Source: an uncultured Lentisphaeria bacterium
GTDB lineage: Bacteria > Verrucomicrobiota > Lentisphaeria > JABSQK01 > CAJWLW01
Assembly: GCA_913042885.1 (NCBI GenBank)
Contig: CAJWLW010000137.1
Location: 1-11,591 of the forward strand
Reading direction: 5' to 3'
DNA length: 11,591 bases
Made by a program: the position numbers and the translations under genes. Below, piece after piece: positions 6,399 through 11,591 of this stretch (position 1 is the stretch's first letter; the number at the start of each line of letters is the position of its first letter). The notes beneath the pieces were generated by a model. That model worked only from the letters and a program-made list of their open reading frames with translations. It had not been told where the DNA came from and did not search any database.

Positions 6399-7277
6399 TC
6401 ACAGGCCGAGCTCACCCAACGTCGGTATCGAAACAGCTGCGCCGACGCGTGAGACGCAAATGGCGGCGGCACTGCAGCCGAGCTGCAGTGACTTGGCAAC
6501 GTCGCCTGAGCGAGTCCATTCAGCGACGAAAAAACCGGTGAATGTGTCGCCGGCACCGGTCGTGTCGACGACTTCCGCGTCGACAGCGGGGATCGCGATC
6601 GTCTCGGCGCCGTGCCGGCAGCGGACGCCCTGCTCGCCGAGCGTCTGCACGACGATGGCCTGTGGACAACGCTTTGCCAGGGCATCCAGCGCGGCGTCAT
6701 CCGAGCGACCGGTCAACTGTTCGCATTCAACCTGGTTGAGGATCAGGACAGCGACGTGTTCGAGCGCGTAATCACGAACCGCCCGGGTCATGGGTGCCGG
6801 ATTCAGAACGATCTGCATCCCACAGTCGGCGGCGCTGCTGATCAAGTGCGGCATGGCGCTGATCTCGTTTTGCAGCAGCAGCGCATCGCCGGCTCGCGCG
6901 GCGTCTTGCAGGATCCGATCGACGTCGTCTTCCGCAATGCAGTGATTGGCGCCGCCGTGCAGAAGGATGGCATTTTCGCCGGCTGGACCGACCTGGATGA
7001 TGGCGTGTCCTGTGGGGACATCTTCACTGACGTTCAGGTGCGTCGTGTTGACGTTGAGTGTGCCGAGGTAATCGCGCAGCCAAATGCCGTCGGTGCCGAT
7101 GCGACCGGCATGTGACACGGCGGCGCCGGCACGGGCCAGGGCGACCGTCTGGTTGAAGCCTTTGCCGCCGGGTAAGCGCTGGTAGCTGTCACTTGGCAGG
7201 GTCTCGCCCGGTACAACGAAATGATCGACCCGGTAAACGTGGTCGATATTGACCGAGCCGAAATTGAGTACCTTCAT
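6399..7277 (-). CDS. PfkB family carbohydrate kinase, ribokinase-like
   Basis: This cytosolic sugar kinase of 292 residues belongs to the ribokinase/PfkB fold. The N-terminal signature is LPGGKGFNQ (about 35-43), where the GG hinge closes the lid over the sugar. LNPAP (about 158-162) and LILNQVE (about 178-184) are the usual central strands. The C-terminal signature is DTTGAGDTFTGFF, with the anion hole and catalytic D244. The end, GAAVSIPTLGEL, matches ribokinase proper. Ribokinase makes ribose 5-phosphate; close relatives phosphorylate deoxyribose, other sugars or nucleosides, so the substrate is likely but not proven to be ribose. I chose ATG at 7277 because MKVLNFGSVNIDHVY is the natural start. 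A TTG at 7301, adjoining the upstream stop, would add eight residues. No clear ribosome site is visible. It follows the 738-aa exported protein gene by 24 nt, so cotranscription is probable although no shared function is evident. No ribose transporter or regulator is nearby. Confidence 0.87.
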   Translation of the reverse strand: MKVLNFGSVNIDHVYRVDHFVVPGETLPSDSYQRLPGGKGFNQTVALARAGAAVSHAGRIGTDGIWLRDYLGTLNVNTTHLNVSEDVPTGHAIIQVGPAGENAILLHGGANHCIAEDDVDRILQDAARAGDALLLQNEISAMPHLISSAADCGMQIVLNPAPMTRAVRDYALEHVAVLILNQVECEQLTGRSDDAALDALAKRCPQAIVVQTLGEQGVRCRHGAETIAIPAVDAEVVDTTGAGDTFTGFFVAEWTRSGDVAKSLQLGCSAAAICVSRVGAAVSIPTLGELGL

Positions 7278-7301
7278 CCGAATATCTAGGGCTGGCGTCA
7301 A

Positions 7302-9518
7302 TCAGCCGAACGGTGATTTTTTCTTTTTGGAGCCGAACGGAGATTTCTTCTTTTTGGAGCCGAACGGAGATTTCTTCTTTTTGGGTTTGTCTTCCGTCGC
7401 CTTTTCTACGGGCTCTTTGATCTTCGATTCGTCCGGCGGCATGATACGGATGCTGCGAATGCCTATCTGCAGTTTTTCGATCTTGATTTGATGGACGCCC
7501 ATGAGCCGTCCGAACCAGCGCCGTTGAATCTGGAAAACATCGCGTAACCGGACTTCCGTGTCGTCATTGAACTCGACAACGATGCTGGGCGCCATCTTTT
7601 TGAGGGTGAAGTTCTTGTTCTGAAGCGACAACTGATACTCGATGAAGTAGCTCGGCTGTGCAGCGGCTTCGACATCGAGATCGACAGCTTCCAGTTGCTC
7701 GATAGTCATTTCCTCGAGCGGAATTTCTTCCTCCTCTTCCTCCTCTCCCTCCTCTTCTTCACCGCCGTAGATGCCAAAGCGATCGAGGTGCGGGTCGTTC
7801 TGCGGGGGGCGGTTGTTGCGTGGATCACGCCTCTCTGGCACGTCGAACATGCCCGACTGCCGGTTGTTACGCATTCCCGGTTGTGCCTCGTCACGGTCGT
7901 CAGTCTGCTCGGGGTTTAGCAGTTCCGGTCTGCCTTTTTTCAGGATGCGGTACTCCAGGTTGAAGAGTTCATAATATTTGGTGTTGATGTTGGCCTTCTC
8001 GCCGCGTTTCCAGTCGGTACACTTCTGGATGTCGACCTTCTCCTTGCTCTTTCGCCCGTCGCTGTCTTCTTTGCTGAAGATAATTACTGTGGGATAGACG
8101 GGATCGGGAGCAACGTGCTGGGCGTGGAAAGAGTTCATCGTTTGCATCTCGCGTCGGTATTTGCTGACTGCTTCGTCGTTTGGATGCAGCCATTCGTAGC
8201 TGTCATCGACGTCCGTGAGACTGGCGGCGGCATTGATCAGTGACTGCCGGTGATTCTTGATCTTGTCGATCAGCGCCTGTCGCTTGGTCTCGGCGGCGAG
8301 ACGTTTGTCGCGCACTGCTGTCCGGACCTTGTCCAGGTCACTGCGCACGTCATCCTGGTGGGCGTATGCCGCCAGAATGGCCTTTACGCGCGATTTGACG
8401 CTGTCCTTTTGCCAGTTTCTGATCTTCTTGGGGACCAGGCTGTAGGAGAATACGCTGCGTTTCACGCGGTAGGTCACCGCTGCAATCTTGCCATCGCCGC
8501 CACAAGTTGGGCACTCGATCGTCTCTGGTTCATCTCCGTCTTCGACATAGCGGTGTTTGGCGACTATTTGATCGCCCAGGCATTCGGGGCAACTGATCTT
8601 GTCACGAGAAACCGCCTTGGAGCTAATGGGCTCACTTTCCGGTTTGAGCCGCCAGGTGCCGACATCCGCCATAACAATCCAAAGTTCGTGATTGTCGACG
8701 ATCGAACCGACTACACTGTCGCCCAGATCCGATTTGCGCAGGCGGAATTTCTTGCTGCGCGACCACCTCTTGCCAGAGAGCACAGGATTCCCGCCGTCCA
8801 TACCTATGCTGGTGAACCGGCTTTTCCACTGCGGTTTTTTGTCAGGGGTCTCCTTAGCCGGCGGGATCTTGTAGATAAAGATAACGTCGAGTTTTTGCTC
8901 CGTTTCGTTGACTATCTCCAGGATAACATGGTCATCGGCCTCGGACTCTAAGAGCACCAGCTCGACTTTGCCGTCACCGAGTTCGGGCTTTGCCCAGTAC
9001 CTGCCACTGATTATCTCGCACCTGCGGAAAAATTCGCGGGTGTAACCGGCGGCGCGTTTCAGCTTCTCGTGCTGGATGATCCGGCGCCGGGCCTTTTCTT
9101 CTTCGAGTTCTGCCTTGAGTTGGGTAATCTTTTCCTGCAGTACTGCCTCGTTGTCCGAGAATGCCAGGCGGTCGCGGTCCTGCGGAATGATGTCTTTCAG
9201 GTTTATCCTGTAGTCCCCGATCTGCACGCGGTTGCCGAGGATGCGTCGAAAGACACCGGTAAATTTGCGTGTGCGCCCGCCCTGCTTCACGACAATCGTC
9301 ACTTCCTCGCCTTTCTTGAAGGGGACGGAGATCAGGTCGATGTATTCCTGCTGCTCCTTGAATTCGTCTGCCAGTTTCTTGTCGATGCTTTCATCTATAT
9401 TAGCCATGAACGTTTCATACGCAGCAACCGATAAATCGTCCGGCGCGTCCTTGGCGGCGCTCAAGTAGAGCGGCGATATGATAAAAGTCACGATGAAAGC
9501 TATGCGAAGGGTGCTCAT
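7302..9518 (-). CDS. Exported protein with SHD1-like domain, DnaJ-type zinc motif and basic C-terminal repeats
   Basis: This 738-residue protein of unknown function has a signal peptide (about 1-22: hydrophobic core, then SAAKDAP). It then shows a coiled segment and, at about 64-118, a small beta module PFKKGEEVTIVVKQGG to DIIPQDRDRL, resembling SLA1 homology domain 1. A charged coiled coil follows (about 123-160). A four-cysteine site (CPECLG at 310, CPTCGGDGK at 336) matches the DnaJ CxxCxGxG pattern with one normal and one altered half. A second charged helix is at about 385-430. The rest comprises an Arg/Asn/Pro-rich linker (540-580), an acidic run of Glu and Gly (586-598), a beta-rich domain (about 620-695), and three tandem copies of KKKKSPFG (713-738). 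Start: ATG with AGGAG 7 nt upstream. It is paralogous in its N-terminal part to the 566-aa protein encoded upstream. It is probably periplasmic or surface-associated; role unknown. Confidence 0.85.
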   Translation of the reverse strand: MSTLRIAFIVTFIISPLYLSAAKDAPDDLSVAAYETFMANIDESIDKKLADEFKEQQEYIDLISVPFKKGEEVTIVVKQGGRTRKFTGVFRRILGNRVQIGDYRINLKDIIPQDRDRLAFSDNEAVLQEKITQLKAELEEEKARRRIIQHEKLKRAAGYTREFFRRCEIISGRYWAKPELGDGKVELVLLESEADDHVILEIVNETEQKLDVIFIYKIPPAKETPDKKPQWKSRFTSIGMDGGNPVLSGKRWSRSKKFRLRKSDLGDSVVGSIVDNHELWIVMADVGTWRLKPESEPISSKAVSRDKISCPECLGDQIVAKHRYVEDGDEPETIECPTCGGDGKIAAVTYRVKRSVFSYSLVPKKIRNWQKDSVKSRVKAILAAYAHQDDVRSDLDKVRTAVRDKRLAAETKRQALIDKIKNHRQSLINAAASLTDVDDSYEWLHPNDEAVSKYRREMQTMNSFHAQHVAPDPVYPTVIIFSKEDSDGRKSKEKVDIQKCTDWKRGEKANINTKYYELFNLEYRILKKGRPELLNPEQTDDRDEAQPGMRNNRQSGMFDVPERRDPRNNRPPQNDPHLDRFGIYGGEEEEGEEEEEEEIPLEEMTIEQLEAVDLDVEAAAQPSYFIEYQLSLQNKNFTLKKMAPSIVVEFNDDTEVRLRDVFQIQRRWFGRLMGVHQIKIEKLQIGIRSIRIMPPDESKIKEPVEKATEDKPKKKKSPFGSKKKKSPFGSKKKKSPFG
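7305..7385 (-). repeat. Three 27-bp tandem repeats encoding KKKKSPFG(S)
   Basis: Three direct 27-bp units (7305-7331, 7332-7358, 7359-7385; plus-strand unit begins GCCGAACGG and ends CTTTTTGG) form the 3' end of the 738-aa gene. The two upstream units differ by one base; the unit next to the stop has a few changes. The period keeps frame and adds nine residues per copy, so copy number can vary without breaking the gene. Confidence 0.93.
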
Positions 9519-9552
9519 CTATTGACTCCTGTTCTTGGTTACAGTTTCGGAT

Positions 9553-9589
9553 AACCCGCCGTCGATGCCGATGCGGCGGCGGTCGGGTT
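9553..9589. other. Inverted repeat in the leader of the 738-aa gene
   Basis: AACCCG-CCG at 9553-9561 pairs with CGG-T-CGGGTT at 9580-9589, leaving one bulged base, across about 18 nt. It lies 35 nt before the ATG at 9518. No T-run follows on either strand, so it is not a typical terminator. It may be a leader RNA structure. The remainder of the 180-bp gap (9519-9698) shows no gene, only repeated TCATGC words. Confidence 0.35.
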
Positions 9590-9698
9590 TCGCGCCTGTC
9601 ATGCATCGTATGCACAGTTCATGCGATGTCGGCGGCTCTCTCATATTTTTTGGATGTCATGCGACCAGTGTAAGTTGCATTGCGACGGAGCGGGGCTG

Positions 9699-11399
9699 TC
9701 ATCGGACCCGCGAATGGACAATCTTGACGGTCACATTCTGCAGCGGTTTTGACAGCTCTTCTGCCGCTACTTCATTGGCGATATACACCTTGCCGCCCCA
9801 GTTGCCCTCGACATCGAGGCTGTTGAGAAATGTTGACGGCCCGTCATCGGTGCCGAAGGACAATTCGAACGTCAGTGTCTCACCGAATACTTTGAAGTTG
9901 GTGAGCGTCCCGCGGTATTGCAGGTAGCAGGCGTACCGATCGTCCTCCTGCGTCACAGCTACGCGGTACTCGGCCCTGGCCAGTGCCTCGAGATTACCCA
10001 CCGCCTCTGATTTAGTGACATCCAGCCAATCGGACAGACGCACGACCGTCGTTGGGCCGAGTCTCCGCATGGCTTTCGGATGATCCATGCCGAGGTTGTA
10101 AAGAATCGAGTTGGTGCGAACTGGGTTGCGACTTACGATGTTCGCGGGGTCACGCCATGAATATTTGGCTGGCTCGAGCAGGTTCCTGATAGTCACGAAA
10201 TCCAGGGTTTCCGACTCCTCGTCGGCGTCGGTCGACACCACGCCGTCCGCTGGACTCGTACTACTGCCCCGCTCTCCTCCCGGGGCGTAGACCCCGATAT
10301 CGGTCAAAGAGATGTCCCCGTAATCCACTTCTTCGCTGTCGATTGATTCGATCGGCGACTCGACGGCAGCTGCCGTCGTTGCCGCGGCAGGTTTCATGTA
10401 AGCCACCGCATTGTCGACGTGCTCAGCGAAATTGTCGCGCCTGGTCATTTGCACCCGGGCCAGTTCCGAGGGCTTCGCACTCATCCCGATGCCGAATTGC
10501 ACCTGCAACCGGATGACACGTTTCGGCCCGCTCTTGCGCTGGACGGTGCGGGCCTTGCGGCGCACCTGCGGGTTTGCCTTCAGCGACCAGCTGCCGATCT
10601 TGGGATGATGGCAAATGACACTGATCGCTTCAGTTATGCGATCGGCGAAGTCTTTGTCCATGTCATTGCGTCGGACGCTGAACGCCGTCCGCTGCCTTTT
10701 TAGGTCGCCGGTGTTGACGATCGCAGCAACCGCGATGCCGTCGATCAGTATGACGTAATCGATTTCTTTCGACAACGTTTTAACAACCAGTTTGGAATCG
10801 GCCCCGTCCTCAGTTTGTACGATGATCCTGGTATGATCGCCGAACACGCGGCGCTTGCCGATCTTGTTGCCTACAATGACGTTTTCCTTGAAAAAATCTC
10901 TGTTGTAATGGTGCTCCATATTCGCTTCGTGAAGCAACTTGTGGCGTTGTTTCGCCATGCGCGCCTCGAGTTCTGTCACCCGTTCTTTGATCAGTTTGTC
11001 GAGACGATCCTGATCGTTGTTCCAATACAATCTATCCCGATCTTCCCGGTCCAGGTCCTGGAGCAGAATATGGCGGCTGTCGAGCTTGGCGTATTTGTTG
11101 CCGACCAGGCCGCCGAAGGTCCCGGAGAAAGTATGACGTTGCGAACCGCGTCGCATAGAGATTGTGATGCGTTCGCCGATCTTGAAAGGGTTGGAGAGAT
11201 TCTCGATGGCGGCAAGGTCGGCGGCGAACTTTTGCTTGAGCTGGCGTTCGACGAGCTCCTCGATTTCGCGCTTCTCGGTTTCGAACTGCTGGAGCGACTG
11301 CATCTGCTGCGATCTGACCGGTGCAACGACCAGCAGCGTAAGCGTCAGGCAGCTGATTATGAAAGGACAGGAGTTCCGGAATGCTGTTCGTCGACCCAT
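9699..11399 (-). CDS. Exported SHD1-like domain protein, paralog of the downstream 738-aa protein
   Basis: This 566-residue protein of unknown function has an N-terminal basic segment and a hydrophobic core (about 12-27), giving a signal peptide ending near VRSQQ. A long charged helix (30-68) leads into a small beta module (70-125), from PFKIGERITISMRRGS to DLDREDRDRL, resembling SLA1 homology domain 1. A coiled coil (128-160) and a segment HYNRDFF onward are also matched in the 738-aa paralog (GYTREFF), and similarity continues to IGSWSLK (about 268-274; VGTWRLK in the paralog). The middle (about 335-400) is Ala/Ser/acid-rich and probably disordered. A second folded part (400-566) ends in beta-like sequence QNVTVKIVHS. 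It lacks the zinc motif and basic repeats. ATG at 11399 has AGGA about 5 nt upstream; a GTG at 11432 is possible but would put the signal peptide far from the N-terminus. It probably acts outside the cytoplasm. Confidence 0.85.
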   Translation of the reverse strand: MGRRTAFRNSCPFIISCLTLTLLVVAPVRSQQMQSLQQFETEKREIEELVERQLKQKFAADLAAIENLSNPFKIGERITISMRRGSQRHTFSGTFGGLVGNKYAKLDSRHILLQDLDREDRDRLYWNNDQDRLDKLIKERVTELEARMAKQRHKLLHEANMEHHYNRDFFKENVIVGNKIGKRRVFGDHTRIIVQTEDGADSKLVVKTLSKEIDYVILIDGIAVAAIVNTGDLKRQRTAFSVRRNDMDKDFADRITEAISVICHHPKIGSWSLKANPQVRRKARTVQRKSGPKRVIRLQVQFGIGMSAKPSELARVQMTRRDNFAEHVDNAVAYMKPAAATTAAAVESPIESIDSEEVDYGDISLTDIGVYAPGGERGSSTSPADGVVSTDADEESETLDFVTIRNLLEPAKYSWRDPANIVSRNPVRTNSILYNLGMDHPKAMRRLGPTTVVRLSDWLDVTKSEAVGNLEALARAEYRVAVTQEDDRYACYLQYRGTLTNFKVFGETLTFELSFGTDDGPSTFLNSLDVEGNWGGKVYIANEVAAEELSKPLQNVTVKIVHSRVR

Positions 11400-11521
11400 T
11401 TCATCCTGTGTGAGAAAAAGCGGGCTGAGCACGTGGGTTCTTGCCCGTGATGGCTCAGCTTGCGATGCAGGTGCAGTGCGGGAGAGCAGCGACTGATCGA
11501 CTTCTCGTTTGGCACCTAATC

Positions 11522-11551
11522 AATGTACGTCGGGCACGGGCGCAAAATCAA
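11522..11551 (-). promoter_or_regulatory. Weak candidate promoter for the 566-aa exported protein gene
   Basis: On the minus strand, TTGATT (11546-11551) and TACATT (11522-11527) are 18 bp apart, each matching consensus at four of six positions. They sit just after a hairpin that could end an upstream gene. Use would give a leader of about 115 nt. The rest of 11400-11591 holds no gene that I can support. Confidence 0.3.
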
Positions 11552-11552
11552 G

Positions 11553-11579
11553 TCGCGTGTCCCAGGCCGGGACACGCGA
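11553..11579 (-). terminator. Perfect 11-bp-stem hairpin, possible terminator of a gene beyond the right edge
   Basis: TCGCGTGTCCC (11553-11563) and GGGACACGCGA (11569-11579) are perfect reverse complements around a 5-nt loop. On the minus strand the stem is followed by CTTGATTTTG, a weak T-rich stretch; on the plus strand no T-run follows. It fits best as the terminator of a minus-strand gene lying outside the window, but the T-tract is poor. A regulator-binding palindrome is the alternative. Confidence 0.5.
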
Positions 11580-11591
11580 GCTTGCTCATCA

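Noticed and set aside
8250..8951. 233-codon plus-strand frame inside the 738-aa gene
   Set aside because: The signal peptide, ribosome site, zinc motif and paralogy all support the minus strand; the plus frame shows nothing recognisable.
1..11591. CRISPR arrays, insertion sequences, attachment sites, phage or defence genes
   Set aside because: No spaced direct repeats, transposase or integrase motifs, or terminal inverted repeats were seen. The tRNA-Gln 3' end is followed directly by thiI, with no integrase or visible repeat of the tRNA end.

Overview
The window is GC-rich bacterial chromosomal DNA with compact, ordinary housekeeping and metabolic genes, plus a pair of large exported proteins of uncertain role. 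No transposase, integrase, phage gene or CRISPR array was seen. The exported pair carries a small SHD1-like domain, and one member has a DnaJ-type zinc-binding motif. I associate this combination with the PVC superphylum (Planctomycetes, Lentisphaerota, Kiritimatiellota). That is an inference from protein style only and is held weakly.

Layout, left to right. (1) Positions 3-341, plus strand: the C-terminal end of a polysaccharide deacetylase cut by the window edge. (2) Positions 459-2613, minus strand: a tight three-gene unit read right to left. It holds a small Cys-containing protein that appears frameshifted, a PLP enzyme of the D-threonine aldolase/D-serine dehydratase-like family, and a HAD phosphatase of the SerB-like type. 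(3) Positions 2817-4305, minus strand: a strong sigma70-type promoter, tRNA-Gln(TTG), the tRNA 4-thiouridine synthase gene thiI only 24 nt after it, and an intrinsic terminator. (4) Positions 4473-6290, plus strand: a 21-residue mini-ORF, an EamA drug/metabolite transporter, and a metal-dependent amidohydrolase overlapping it by ATGA. (5) Positions 6399-11399, minus strand: a 566-aa exported protein, a 738-aa exported protein and a ribokinase-family sugar kinase, all in the same direction. (6) Positions 11400-11591: an intergenic region with a perfect 11-bp-stem hairpin and a weak candidate promoter.

How the genes may work together. The PLP enzyme and the HAD phosphatase are arranged for translational coupling and probably act in one amino-acid or hydroxy-amino-acid route, but the substrate cannot be read from sequence. 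The transporter and amidohydrolase are also coupled and probably move and hydrolyse one small molecule. ThiI modifies U8 of tRNAs, and the tRNA-Gln just upstream has U8, so a modification enzyme seems to share a transcript with one of its substrates. The two exported proteins are diverged paralogs: they share a signal peptide, a coiled region, an SHD1-like module ending in DRDRL and a second helix-rich segment. They differ in the middle and at the C-terminus, where the 738-aa protein ends in three copies of a basic KKKKSPFG motif. They are the least understood part of the window.
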